The notes beneath the pieces are model-generated. The model was not told the origin of the DNA and made no database searches. It worked only from the letters and a program-made list of their open reading frames with translations. From JAAFIP01 sp043766985 (lineage in GTDB: Bacteria > Pseudomonadota > Gammaproteobacteria > Burkholderiales > Burkholderiaceae_C): a stretch of 64,000 nucleotides of DNA. The stretch spans positions 14,970 through 78,969 of the forward strand of contig JAYUHM010000056.1 in assembly GCA_043766985.1 (NCBI GenBank), read 5' to 3'. Position numbers and translations under genes: made by a program. Shown in pieces: positions 33,500 to 41,582 of this stretch. Position 1 is the stretch's first letter. Every line of letters starts with the position of its first letter.

Positions 33500-36460
33500 T
33501 TAGCGCAGCAAAGCCTTCAGCGCGGTTTGCAAACGCTTGGCACTTGCCGGGTCGTGCGGGGTAGACAGCACGGCGGTAGTGTCTAGCGCCCAGGTGTCGG
33601 CAGGCGCTGGGTCGTTGCGCTTGGTGAGCAGTTGCAGCTGCAGCATGCGCCGCGCGTTGATGTGCTCAGCCGGGGTGGGTACCTCGGCGGCCATCTCAAT
33701 GCGCAGCAGCGCCGTGGCTGCGTCGCCCGCTGCGGGCTTGGCCACGGCTTGCGACCAGGCGGTGCGGGCGGCCGGGCTGACCGATTTGCCCAGCTCTTGC
33801 ACGCTGGGCACGGCGTCGGCATTGCGCTGCTCCCATGCCGTCAGCAAGCCGGTAAGAGATTCGCCATGCGCCTGCGCGGCCAGCTTTTTCAGCGACATCT
33901 GTGCGCGTTCCAGCGCGTCGCGCTGGGCGTAAAAGGCGGTGTTGGACAGGCGTGGGCCGTTGTTGGCAAAGCGGTCGTCGCCTTGGTTGCCCGCACCGCG
34001 ATCGTCGCGGCGGTCACCACCTCGGTCACTGCCCCTGTCCCCCATGCGGCTGCCACGGGCGTCGCCATCACGGCCACCAAAGCCGCCGGGGCCACCGGGT
34101 GCGCCAGGGCGGCCAGCGCCCGGGCCACCACGGCTTTCAAACTTGCCGCCTTTTTTGTCGCCAAAGCGGCCTTGTCCTGCGGGCTCGGTCTTTTTAGCGC
34201 CGGGGCGGTCGTCGCCACCGCGCATGGCGACGACGGGTTTGGCCACTTTGACGGGGGCTGCAGGCGCGGCAGGTGCTACTGATTCAGCAGCTGCTTGTGC
34301 TGTATTCTCTTGGGCTTGCGGCTGATTTGCGTCTGAATCAGGCTCTGCGGCGGGAGTTTCGGCGGTAACGGGGGCTTCGGCAGCTTCAGCAGCGGTGGCC
34401 TGCGTAGCGTCTGGCGCTGACTTTGCGGGCGCATCTGCAACGTCTGCATCCGTTGTAGTGGCAACAGCCGCATCGGCAGGCTGTGCCGACTCAGCAGCGG
34501 CCACGGGTGCCGCCACTGGCGCAGCTACGGCCACAGGCGCAGCAGCCGGTGCCGCCGCAGGCAATTGCCCACGGCCAGCCGCCTCTACTGCCGCTATGGC
34601 AGCGCGAATTTTCTGCACATCGCCGCTGGCATTGGCGTCGTCCAGCGCTTTCACGGCGTCCAGCACGGCTTTGTCGTGCACGCTCATGGCGGCGGCGGCT
34701 TGCTCGCGCTCGGCGCTCTTCCTGTTAAAGGCGTCGTCAATTGGCTTCCTAAAGGCGTCCCACAGTTTTTGCTCTTGCTTGCGGTCTACCGGCACGCTTT
34801 GCGCCTCATGCTGCCAGCGCTGTTGCAGGGCCTTGACGGCGTCAATACGCATCACGGGCGCAGCGCCCAGCACATTGGCCTCGTCGATCATGCCGTGGCG
34901 GCGGGCCAGGCTGGCGCTTTGTGCGGCGTCTAGGGGGGCGTGGGCTTCTTTGATAGCGGCCTTGTACAAAGGCTGCAGCTCGGCAAAGGTTTTTTCGCCC
35001 ACGTGGCCGCCGTTGCGCCACTTTTCGCTCAACTGGTGCAGCTCGCGGTTCACTTCTTTCCAGTCGGTGCGGTTGGCGTTGGCCGTGCCCCAAGCTTTGA
35101 TCTCTTCAATCATCTCCAGGCGCTGGGCTTTGTGCGCGCCTTCTTCGGCTTTGACCTTCTCCAGCCAGGCCTCGACCAGTTTGTAGGCTTCGTTGCAGGC
35201 GTCGTCAAAGCGCTTCCACATGCTGTGGTTGGGCACGCCGCCCTGGTCGGTTTGCTTCCAGGCGTCGCGCAGGTTGCGCACGGCTTCTTGCTGTTTGCGG
35301 CCACCCAGGGGCTTGGCTACCAGGGCCTGCGCGTGGTGGGTCAACTCTTCGCGGATCTGGTTGGCGCGCCAGCGCTGCCAGCCCTCTAGCTCGCCTGCTG
35401 CGCCTAGGGCGTGTTGGGCTGCGGCTTCCAGCTTTTCGCCAATGTTGCCGCCATGGTCCTTCAGCGCGGCGCGCACGGCGTTGGCCGCACCTACGCTGGC
35501 TTTGCCATGGCCTTCAGCCAGTTCATGCTCTAGTTTGGCTAGCAGCTCACGCACTATCTGCGTGGACTGGGAGCGGATTTCCGGGTCAATCTTGGGTTTG
35601 GCATTCTTCTCGGCGCGCTCTGGCTTAGGCTCTGCGTGGCCACGTGCGGCGCGGATGGCCTCGGCCCACACGGGCACTGCGGGCAGCGGGGCAGCGGCGT
35701 CGCTGGTAGCGGCCACGGCCTGCGACAGGGCGGCCTGGAATGCCTCCCACAGCGTGAGCAACTGCGACTTGGCGCTGTCAAGCTGCGGTGCAAACTTGGT
35801 GTCAATGCTAGGCCACTGGGCGTCAGACGCCATGGCCTCCGCCTGGGTTTGCCACAAGTTCACGTCACCGCGCAGCACCTCCCACGCGGCTTGCGCGTCG
35901 GCCAGGGGCTTGGTGGACAGCACCTCAATGCGCTGGGCCATCAGCAAAGCGGCCTCGCGCTGCACTTGGGCGCGGTGCTGCAGGTCTTCTACCTGCTTCA
36001 CGCGCTCGGCCAACTGGGTTTTCACGGTGGCCAAAGGCTCTTTGGACAGGGGCGCACCGGCTTTGGCGGCATCGCGCTGCCAGGCCAATGCATCGGCAAT
36101 ATTGAGCTTGCTACCCGACAGCAGGGCGGTGGCTTTGTCGGCCCACTCTACGGCCATGTGCTCTTGGGCGCTGGCGCGCTTGAGCTCGTCGAGCTTTTCG
36201 CGCAGGGGCTTGGCGGCGCCTTTGTCTTTCACGCTCAGCTCTTTAAACACCAATTGCATTTGCTCGGCGCTGGGGTTGGTGGCCAGCCAGTCGCGCACGC
36301 GCGCCGCTCGGTCGCCCGAGGTAGGGGCGCTGAAGGCACCACCCGTTTGCTTGTCAAGGGGGTGCGCGGCGTTGGACGCAGCAGGTTTAGCGGCTTTGGT
36401 ATCGGGGGTAGCAGGCACGGCAGACTCTTGGTTTTTTTTAAAAGTAGGGAAACTCAGCAT
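33500..36460 (-). CDS. DUF349-repeat protein with an RGG-rich insert
   Basis: A 986-residue, highly charged, mostly helical cytoplasmic protein built of DUF349 repeats, each about 70 residues with a W..f...c...y pattern (for example LRDAWKQTDQGGVPNHSMWK followed by RFDDACNEAY). The function of DUF349 proteins is unsettled. Around residues 755-865 there is a low-complexity Gly/Arg/Asp region (GGRDGDARGSRMGDRGSDRG) like RGG boxes in RNA-binding proteins, preceded by a long Ala/Pro/Thr/Glu stretch. Part of that stretch (AQENTAQAAAESVAP) is encoded by a dispersed repeat. The start at 36460 (MLSFPTFKKNQESAV) fits family members; upstream in-frame codons do not. Confidence 0.8.
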   Translation of the reverse strand: MLSFPTFKKNQESAVPATPDTKAAKPAASNAAHPLDKQTGGAFSAPTSGDRAARVRDWLATNPSAEQMQLVFKELSVKDKGAAKPLREKLDELKRASAQEHMAVEWADKATALLSGSKLNIADALAWQRDAAKAGAPLSKEPLATVKTQLAERVKQVEDLQHRAQVQREAALLMAQRIEVLSTKPLADAQAAWEVLRGDVNLWQTQAEAMASDAQWPSIDTKFAPQLDSAKSQLLTLWEAFQAALSQAVAATSDAAAPLPAVPVWAEAIRAARGHAEPKPERAEKNAKPKIDPEIRSQSTQIVRELLAKLEHELAEGHGKASVGAANAVRAALKDHGGNIGEKLEAAAQHALGAAGELEGWQRWRANQIREELTHHAQALVAKPLGGRKQQEAVRNLRDAWKQTDQGGVPNHSMWKRFDDACNEAYKLVEAWLEKVKAEEGAHKAQRLEMIEEIKAWGTANANRTDWKEVNRELHQLSEKWRNGGHVGEKTFAELQPLYKAAIKEAHAPLDAAQSASLARRHGMIDEANVLGAAPVMRIDAVKALQQRWQHEAQSVPVDRKQEQKLWDAFRKPIDDAFNRKSAEREQAAAAMSVHDKAVLDAVKALDDANASGDVQKIRAAIAAVEAAGRGQLPAAAPAAAPVAVAAPVAAPVAAAESAQPADAAVATTTDADVADAPAKSAPDATQATAAEAAEAPVTAETPAAEPDSDANQPQAQENTAQAAAESVAPAAPAAPVKVAKPVVAMRGGDDRPGAKKTEPAGQGRFGDKKGGKFESRGGPGAGRPGAPGGPGGFGGRDGDARGSRMGDRGSDRGGDRRDDRGAGNQGDDRFANNGPRLSNTAFYAQRDALERAQMSLKKLAAQAHGESLTGLLTAWEQRNADAVPSVQELGKSVSPAARTAWSQAVAKPAAGDAATALLRIEMAAEVPTPAEHINARRMLQLQLLTKRNDPAPADTWALDTTAVLSTPHDPASAKRLQTALKALLR
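34277..34325 (+). repeat. Dispersed 45-bp element, copy 9 (inside DUF349 gene)
   Basis: TACTGATTCAGCAGCTGCTT then GTGCTGTATTCTCTTGGGCT. The gene reads the opposite strand and gives AQENTAQAAAESVA. Confidence 0.8.
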
Positions 36461-36703
36461 AAGGCAATGTGGTGAAAAGTGAGGGGCAAATGTCATCACA
36501 CACGACAGCGCCGAATCGCCTATTTTCGCTGGTTTTATGGTCACCCATGCAAGAAACTGCGAACAAGGCGCCAACTAAGCGCCAAGTAGTAGCCAACTGG
36601 TGGCCAACTGATAGCTAACCATAGTAGCCCAGCGGCCCGCACGGCTGTGGCGCGAACGCGGTGGGCGAGCGTGTTGCCGGGTGGTTAGCCAGCCACAATA
36701 CAC

Positions 36704-36760
36704 TACATTATTAATAGCAGATTGTGCCCCACTCTATTGGGCTTAAAGCATATTTAGCCC
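36704..36760 (+). repeat. Dispersed 45-bp element, copy 10
   Basis: TTATTAATAGCAGATTGTGC, then ACTCTATTGGGCTTAAAGCA and TATTTAGCCC; the last part can pair GGGCT with AGCCC. It abuts the terminator of the candidate small RNA. Confidence 0.85.
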
Positions 36761-36918
36761 AAAAGAAAGCCCGACGGACAGTCTGATGACCACATCCACC
36801 GGGCTTGGCGGCTCAGCTAAGCTGCGTGCCGCCTGGGGTCACGGATACGGAGGTTTCACGTCCGCACCGCGTAGCAGGCAATAGATTGCCCACATGAAGT
36901 TGTCAGAGAGCATCTGAC
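36761..36918 (-). ncRNA. Candidate small RNA with a loop-exposed anti-Shine-Dalgarno
   Basis: An independent transcription unit is predicted in the 950-base gap between the DUF349 and transglycosylase genes, with its own promoter and terminator and no credible open frame. The RNA (about 158 nt) would hold GTCAGA/TCTGAC and GGCAA/TTGCC hairpins, a CGGA-CG...CG-UA-UCCG hairpin whose loop reads UGAAACCUC, and a GGCGGC/GCCGCC hairpin before the terminator. ACCUCC is the anti-Shine-Dalgarno sequence, so it could pair with mRNA leaders. It resembles C-rich-loop regulatory RNAs and might match the Rfam 'Betaproteobacteria toxic small RNA' entry; I recall that family only by name and could not test this. 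Confidence 0.6.
36767..36806 (-). terminator. Intrinsic terminator of the candidate small RNA
   Basis: On the minus strand AAGCCCGGTGGA pairs with TCCGTCGGGCTT (12 bp, two G-U pairs) around a 16-base loop, followed by TCTTTT. Confidence 0.75.
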
Positions 36919-36924
36919 GTACTT

Positions 36925-36953
36925 ACTATAGGCAACGGCACTGAAAAATTCAA
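36925..36953 (-). promoter_or_regulatory. Promoter of the candidate small RNA
   Basis: TTGAAT (36953-36948), a 17-base spacer and TATAGT (36930-36925) on the minus strand; predicted start near 36918. Confidence 0.7.
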
Positions 36954-37141
36954 ATGCCAATTTGTATACAGACGTGTCATCAGTGCCGGCTGTCGGCTGG
37001 CAAAAGCCTGCCGCACAGGCCCATTTAAGCATTTGCCTCTAAGTTGGCGTCATTTCGGTTCATCTACCCACTATTTGCAGAAAACAGCCTGAAAATAACT
37101 CTTTAATACATTTATTGATATATAAATTAACGTTTAAATAC

Positions 37142-37171
37142 TTGACTTGGTATTTAGAAGCCCCCTAAAAT
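37142..37171 (+). promoter_or_regulatory. Promoter of the lytic transglycosylase leader
   Basis: TTGACT at 37142-37147, an 18-base spacer and TAAAAT at 37166-37171, within AT-rich DNA. It would begin a leader of about 235 bases. Confidence 0.55.
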
Positions 37172-37189
37172 GCAAACTGCTATCAAAAC

Positions 37190-37307
37190 ATCGGGCTAAC
37201 CCTTGGAAGGCAAAGCACTTCCAAGCCCCCGATTGACGCTGCCGAGTCCGGCAAAGGCGTTGTTGGACGGATCAAAGCGCACAGCTTTCTAAGTGCGCAG
37301 CCAACAA
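37190..37307 (+). promoter_or_regulatory. Structured 5' leader of unknown type
   Basis: Three nested or stacked stems are visible: ATCGGG/CCCGAT (37190, 37228) closing over CTTGGAAG/CTTCCAAG (37202, 37218) with loop GCAAAGCA; GCCG-AGTC-CGGC near 37241; and GTTGTTGG/CCAACAA (37259, 37301) enclosing GCGCAC/GTGCGC (37277, 37293). The layout suggests a riboswitch or sRNA-like leader. I could not fit it to a known class. Confidence 0.45.
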
Positions 37308-37412
37308 ACAGCTTGTGTATCCAATCCAAACGAGGTGCCCCGTTGCACAGTGCCTGCCAGCCGCAGACACACGCCACGAGGCCCCGCGCGTAGAAAGGCG
37401 TGAAGGCGTGCT

Positions 37413-38273
37413 ATGACCGTAATAACTAAATTTAACCAAGGCTTGCGAACATTCGCGGGCGATGTAGCCCAAGGCTTTTTTGAAATTGCCCACAACGGCT
37501 TCGCTGTAATGGGCTTGGTGCTGGCGTTTCTTGCTATCACTTTGGCTGCCAAGCCTGACCTGCGCCTGCAAAGCGAAACCGCGCTGATGGGCTGGCTGCA
37601 AGAGCGCCAACCGGTGGTGGCGGTGGCCGACGAGGTAGAGGTAGAGCCTGACGCGATTGACCGCGCCACCGCCGCCAACCCGAAAGACCTGCCCAAGCAG
37701 CAAGCCTCAGTGGCCTACTGGTTGAGCAAAAAATACCGTGTCGCCCCTGAGCCCTTGTCGGCCTTGGTGATGGAGGCCTACGAAGTGGGCAGCAAGGTCA
37801 AAATTGAACCCACCCTGATCTTGGCGGTGATGGCCATCGAGTCGGGTTTTAACCCGTTTGCCCAAAGCCCGGTAGGCGCGCAGGGCCTGATGCAGGTGAT
37901 GACCACCGTGCACACTGAAAAGTACGAGGGCTTTGGCGGAAAACTGGCCGCGTTTGACCCGGTAACCAACCTGCGCGTGGGCGCCACCATACTGCGCGAA
38001 TGCATTACCCGCGCCGGTTCCGTTGAGGGCGGCCTACGCCAGTACGTGGGCGCCACCAGCGACGCTACCGAGGGCGGCTACGCCGTAAAGGTGATGGCTG
38101 AGCACGCCAGGCTGCGCGCCGTAGCAGGCGGCAAGGCGGTACCCACCTTTGTGCCCCCAGCTCCGCACATTATTCCGGTCGTATCCCCCATTACCCGCCG
38201 CACCCCGGCACCCGTGCCAGAGGCCAGCAAAACCGACGGCGAAGACAAAATCGCGGCGTTTGTCAATTCTTGA
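37413..38273 (+). CDS. Lytic transglycosylase (SLT family)
   Basis: A 286-residue peptidoglycan-cleaving enzyme. An N-terminal hydrophobic segment (AVMGLVLAFLAITLAA, about residues 30-45) anchors or exports it. The SLT domain has LILAVMAIESGFNPFAQSPV with the catalytic Glu, GAQGLMQVM and an NLRVGATILRECI motif, all typical of family 1 lytic transglycosylases. A Pro-rich tail ends the protein. It cuts the MurNAc-GlcNAc bond to form anhydro-muropeptides in the periplasm. A long structured leader and a promoter precede it, which suggests regulated expression. The start ATG at 37413 lacks a strong Shine-Dalgarno. Confidence 0.88.
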   Translation: MTVITKFNQGLRTFAGDVAQGFFEIAHNGFAVMGLVLAFLAITLAAKPDLRLQSETALMGWLQERQPVVAVADEVEVEPDAIDRATAANPKDLPKQQASVAYWLSKKYRVAPEPLSALVMEAYEVGSKVKIEPTLILAVMAIESGFNPFAQSPVGAQGLMQVMTTVHTEKYEGFGGKLAAFDPVTNLRVGATILRECITRAGSVEGGLRQYVGATSDATEGGYAVKVMAEHARLRAVAGGKAVPTFVPPAPHIIPVVSPITRRTPAPVPEASKTDGEDKIAAFVNS

Positions 38274-38296
38274 TCCGTTCTTGATCAAGAATTGAC
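38262..38296. repeat. 14-bp perfect inverted repeat at the transglycosylase stop
   Basis: GTCAATTCTTGATC and GATCAAGAATTGAC flank CGTTCTT and include the TGA stop. It would form a strong hairpin in the mRNA, but no T-run follows, so it may protect the 3' end rather than terminate. Confidence 0.6.
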
Positions 38297-38344
38297 CCCG
38301 GATAGGCCTTCAAAGCGCCCGCCGTACCCCCTTCGGGTACACTT

Positions 38345-38470
38345 CACACCGTACGCAACTGGCGATAGGCGCTTGGCCTTTTTCACAAGGTTTTCAAGCG
38401 CTGACGTGGGCCACCACTAGGAAGCGTGCCGCAATCTACACCGGTTGTGTTTAGCCGTTCGCCTGGGCAG
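38345..38470 (+). promoter_or_regulatory. ZTP (ZMP/ZTP, pfl-type) riboswitch upstream of glyA
   Basis: The conserved core is visible in order: CAACTGGCG at 38356-38364, GTGGGCCACCACTAGGAAGC at 38406-38425, and GCCGTTCGCCTGGGCA at 38454-38469. ZTP riboswitches sense the purine intermediate ZMP/ZTP, which builds up when 10-formyl-THF is scarce, and turn on one-carbon genes. glyA, which charges THF with one-carbon units, follows about 70 bases later, a known ZTP target. A GTACCC/GGGTAC hairpin lies just before it. The expression platform is not obvious. Confidence 0.88.
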
Positions 38471-38541
38471 CCCTGCGTCGTCGTGCCAAAGTGCACGCAC
38501 TCTAGCAGGGACATCCTTTAGCTACCCCAGGACTGCCAAGC

Positions 38542-39786
38542 ATGTTTAACCGCAACATCCTCATCGAACAAGCCGACCCCGAGCTGTTTGCCGCCATCAC
38601 CGCCGAGAACACCCGCCAAGAGCACCATATCGAGCTGATCGCCAGCGAGAACTACGCCTCCCCCGCCGTTATGGCCGCGCAAGGCACCCAGCTGACCAAC
38701 AAATACGCCGAGGGCTACCCAGGCAAGCGCTACTACGGCGGCTGCGTGAACGTAGACGTGGCCGAAACCTTGGCCATTAACCGCGTGAAGCAGCTTTTTG
38801 GCGCTGACTGCGCCAACGTGCAGCCCCATTGCGGTGCAAGTGCCAACCAGGCGGTGTTTTTGGCCTTCCTCAAGCCCGGCGACACCATCATGGGCATGAG
38901 CCTGGCCGAAGGCGGCCATCTCACCCACGGCATGCCTCTGAATATGAGCGGCAAATGGTTTAACGTCGTCTCCTACGGGCTGAACGCCAAAGAAGAGATC
39001 GACTACGACCAAATGGAGCGCCTGGCGCACGAGAAAAAGCCCAAGCTCATCATTGCTGGTGCCTCAGCCTATTCATTGCGCATTGACTTTGAGCGTTTTG
39101 CCAAGGTGGCCAAAGCCGTGGGCGCTATCTTTTTGGTAGACATGGCGCATTACGCTGGCCTGATTGCCGCTGGCGTGTACCCTAACCCCGTGCCCCATGC
39201 CGACGTAGTCACCAGCACCACCCACAAGAGCCTGCGCGGCCCGCGCGGCGGCATTATTTTGATGAAGGCCGAGCACGAAAAAGCCATTAACAGCGCCGTA
39301 TTCCCCGGCCTGCAAGGCGACCCGCTGATGCACGTGATAGCTGCCAAAGCCATCGCCTTCAAAGAAGCGCTGGAGCCGAGTTTCAAAGATTACCAGCAGC
39401 AAGTCATTAAAAACGCTGTAGTCGTAGCCGAGACTTTGGTGCAGCGCGGCCTGCGCATCGTCAGCGGCCGCACCGAAAGCCACGTCATGCTGGTCGATTT
39501 GCGCAATAAAAACATCACCGGCAAAGAGGCCGAAGCCTTGCTGGGCGACGCCTACATGACCATCAACAAGAACGGCATCCCCAACGACCCCGAAAAGCCG
39601 ATGGTCACCAGCGGCGTGCGCATTGGCACCCCCGCCATGACCACCCGTGGTTTTAAAGAGGCCGAGGCCCGCGCCACCGCCAACCTGGTAGCCGACGTGC
39701 TGGACAACCCGCGCGACCCGGCCAACATAGCGGCGGTGCGCGACAAGGTCACGGCGCTGACCAGCCGCTTCCCGGTGTACGGCTAA
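38542..39786 (+). CDS. glyA: Serine hydroxymethyltransferase
   Basis: Interconverts serine + THF and glycine + 5,10-methylene-THF. The 414-residue PLP enzyme has the Lys motif VVTSTTHKSLRGPRGGIILM, GYPGKRYYGGC and ASENYASPAVM, which line the active site. It is preceded by a ZTP riboswitch, so its expression should follow the folate one-carbon state. A dispersed repeat separates it from nrdR, which is co-oriented, a frequent pairing in proteobacteria. Confidence 0.97.
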   Translation: MFNRNILIEQADPELFAAITAENTRQEHHIELIASENYASPAVMAAQGTQLTNKYAEGYPGKRYYGGCVNVDVAETLAINRVKQLFGADCANVQPHCGASANQAVFLAFLKPGDTIMGMSLAEGGHLTHGMPLNMSGKWFNVVSYGLNAKEEIDYDQMERLAHEKKPKLIIAGASAYSLRIDFERFAKVAKAVGAIFLVDMAHYAGLIAAGVYPNPVPHADVVTSTTHKSLRGPRGGIILMKAEHEKAINSAVFPGLQGDPLMHVIAAKAIAFKEALEPSFKDYQQQVIKNAVVVAETLVQRGLRIVSGRTESHVMLVDLRNKNITGKEAEALLGDAYMTINKNGIPNDPEKPMVTSGVRIGTPAMTTRGFKEAEARATANLVADVLDNPRDPANIAAVRDKVTALTSRFPVYG

Positions 39787-39789
39787 TCG

Positions 39790-39840
39790 CTATATTTTTT
39801 ATAGCTGGTCGTGCTATTATCTATTGGGCTAACGGCCTAA
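39790..39840 (+). repeat. Dispersed 45-bp element, copy 11
   Basis: CTATATTTTTTATAGCTGGT then CGTGCTATTATCTATTGGGC and TAACGGCC. Between glyA and nrdR. Confidence 0.9.
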
Positions 39841-39867
39841 AGCACCCATAAAAGTAAGCCATCCACC

Positions 39868-40317
39868 ATGAAATGCCCGTTCTGCAACCACCTAGACACC
39901 CAGGTCGTAGAAACGCGTATTTCTGAGGATGCCGACTTCATTCGCCGTCGCCGCCAGTGCGGCGCCTGCGAAAAACGCTTTACCACCTACGAGCGCCCCG
40001 AGGTCAACTTCCCCGCCGTCGTCAAAAAAGACGGCCGCCGTATAGAGTACGAGCGCGGCAAACTGCAAGCCAGCTTCGCCCTCGCCCTGCGCAAGCGCCC
40101 CGTCAGCACCGAACAGGTAGACAGCGCCATAGAACGCATAGAAGAAAAACTCCTCAACCTGGGCCTACGCGAAGTCCAAAGCCCCCGCATAGGCGAACTC
40201 GTCATGCGCGAGCTAAAAAAGCTGGACAAAGTGGCTTATGTGCGGTTTGCTAGTGTGTACCGGAATTTTGAGGATATTGATGAGTTTCGGGCGTTGGTGG
40301 ATGAGGTTCGGCGGTAG
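39868..40317 (+). CDS. nrdR: Transcriptional repressor NrdR
   Basis: A 149-residue repressor of ribonucleotide reductase genes that senses dATP/ATP. The zinc ribbon (MKCPFCNHLDTQVVETR and RQCGACEKRFTTYER, four Cys) binds NrdR boxes. The ATP-cone follows (VVKKDGRRIEYERGKLQASF). Length and order match the family exactly. It sits after glyA, a common arrangement. No NrdR box is seen in its own upstream region. Confidence 0.97.
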   Translation: MKCPFCNHLDTQVVETRISEDADFIRRRRQCGACEKRFTTYERPEVNFPAVVKKDGRRIEYERGKLQASFALALRKRPVSTEQVDSAIERIEEKLLNLGLREVQSPRIGELVMRELKKLDKVAYVRFASVYRNFEDIDEFRALVDEVRR

Positions 40318-40398
40318 GTAAATACCGTTTATCTCACAATCTTTGCCATTGGTCTTGACGACAGACCCCAGAGCTTGGACTTGTCGTATCCTTTGCAC

Positions 40399-41007
40399 AT
40401 GAGTAAATCTGCGCCCTTGGTCATACTACTGTCAAAGAGAGTTAAAAGCTTTAGGCGTTTCTTCGCCTATCAGGGCTTTACTCTAATTGAACTAATGGTG
40501 GTCATTGCCATCATCGGCATACTTGCAGCCTTAGCTGCCCCGTCATTCAGTCGCCTCATGGCCCTGAATGCTATCAACAGTGGTATCAGCACTCTATCCA
40601 GTGACATAAATTTTGCACGCAGTGAAGCACTCAAACGCGGATTGAGCGTTACGCTTTGCCCCGCGAACAGCGACTACAACGCATGCAAAGATACCAGTGA
40701 CTGGCAAGACGGTTGGATTATTTTTTTAGACAGAGATGGAAACAATGATAAATCAACTACCAACAGTGATGCTGAAACTATTGTGCGTGTTCAGCAAGAT
40801 TTATCGGGTGGATTAATAATCAATCCTGCAAGTGGGACCGTCAAAAGCATTCGATTTGATCGTACAGGGTCCCCCACTAATGGCAGAAGTCTGAAAATTA
40901 ATGCTTCTCGTCTTAGTTCGAGTGATCAAACTGAAACTGGTCGCGCGCTGTGCGTAAGCACTGTAGGGCGCACCCGTATCACGGCAGTAGGTACACAAAC
41001 ATGCTAA
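40399..41007 (+). CDS. fimT: Type IV pilus minor pilin FimT/GspH-like
   Basis: A 202-residue prepilin. The class III signal is cut after Gly in QGFTLIELMVVIAIIGILAA, with the conserved Glu5 of the mature protein. The following domain has the FimT/GspH pattern INFARSEALKRG and a disulfide-type pair near the C-terminus (LCVSTVG...TQTC). It is the first gene of a six-gene pilus cluster, each gene overlapping or closely following the last. The ATG at 40399 was chosen; a TTG further upstream is possible. It probably primes pilus assembly or binds DNA during uptake. Confidence 0.9.
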   Translation: MSKSAPLVILLSKRVKSFRRFFAYQGFTLIELMVVIAIIGILAALAAPSFSRLMALNAINSGISTLSSDINFARSEALKRGLSVTLCPANSDYNACKDTSDWQDGWIIFLDRDGNNDKSTTNSDAETIVRVQQDLSGGLIINPASGTVKSIRFDRTGSPTNGRSLKINASRLSSSDQTETGRALCVSTVGRTRITAVGTQTC

Positions 41008-41582
41008 ACCTATCCACTAGCCGCGCGCCCTGCGCAAAATTACGGCGCCAAAAAGGAGCGGGACTAATTGAAGTATTAGTTTCTATCATTCTCATGTCGT
41101 TTGGTCTTTTGGGCATAGCGGGCATGTACAACTACACCATTGCAGCCAACAAGAGCGCCTCCAGCCGCCTGACCGCAGCAATGCTTGCCACCGATTTTGC
41201 GGAGATTGTGCGTGCTAATCCAGATGGATTTATGGGTGGCAATTATGACCATTCAATGGGCACCTTCAGTGTGACAGCTTCAACGGTAGGCGCCATCGCC
41301 GCCTCTGATAAGTGCGCATTCCCTGACTGCACCTTAGCAACGCTGGCAAAACAAGATATTGCACTAATGAAAGCACGGGTAAAAGCTTACTTGCCGGCAG
41401 GCGAGTTTGAGACCACGAGAGTGGGTAGTACCAACCAGTTCGATATCTGGATCGTATGGGTAGAAGGCAAAGGCGTGAGCGGTTCTGAAAGTAATTTTGA
41501 TAATTGCCCATCAAGTCTTACCGCGCAATCACCCGCACCCGACCCATTTCCACGCTGCTTATTTACCCGGGTGTCACTATGA
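41001..41582 (+). CDS. pilV: Type IV pilus minor pilin PilV
   Basis: A 193-residue minor pilin whose signal is cut in KGAGLIEVLVSIILMSFGLL (Gly before Leu, with Glu at mature position 5 or so), typical of PilV. It contains GIAGMYNYTIAANKSASSRL and MLATDFAEIVRANPDGF. It overlaps fimT by seven bases and pilW by four (ATGA). PilV takes part in the minor pilin tip complex with PilW, PilX and PilY1. Confidence 0.9.
   Translation: MLNLSTSRAPCAKLRRQKGAGLIEVLVSIILMSFGLLGIAGMYNYTIAANKSASSRLTAAMLATDFAEIVRANPDGFMGGNYDHSMGTFSVTASTVGAIAASDKCAFPDCTLATLAKQDIALMKARVKAYLPAGEFETTRVGSTNQFDIWIVWVEGKGVSGSESNFDNCPSSLTAQSPAPDPFPRCLFTRVSL

Noticed and set aside
35193..36482. 429-codon frame opposite the DUF349 gene
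   Set aside because: Antisense low-complexity frame; DUF349 features are on the other strand.
36761..36918. 6S RNA
   Set aside because: The 5' and 3' ends do not form a long closing stem, and the anti-Shine-Dalgarno loop and terminator layout fit a regulatory RNA better.
37190..37307. Cyclic-di-GMP or cyclic-di-AMP riboswitch
   Set aside because: Only loose likeness (GCAAAGC, GCCGAGTC); the conserved joining regions of either class are not present.
38262..38296. Intrinsic terminator after the transglycosylase gene
   Set aside because: The hairpin is perfect but no T-run follows on either strand, so it is listed only as an inverted repeat.
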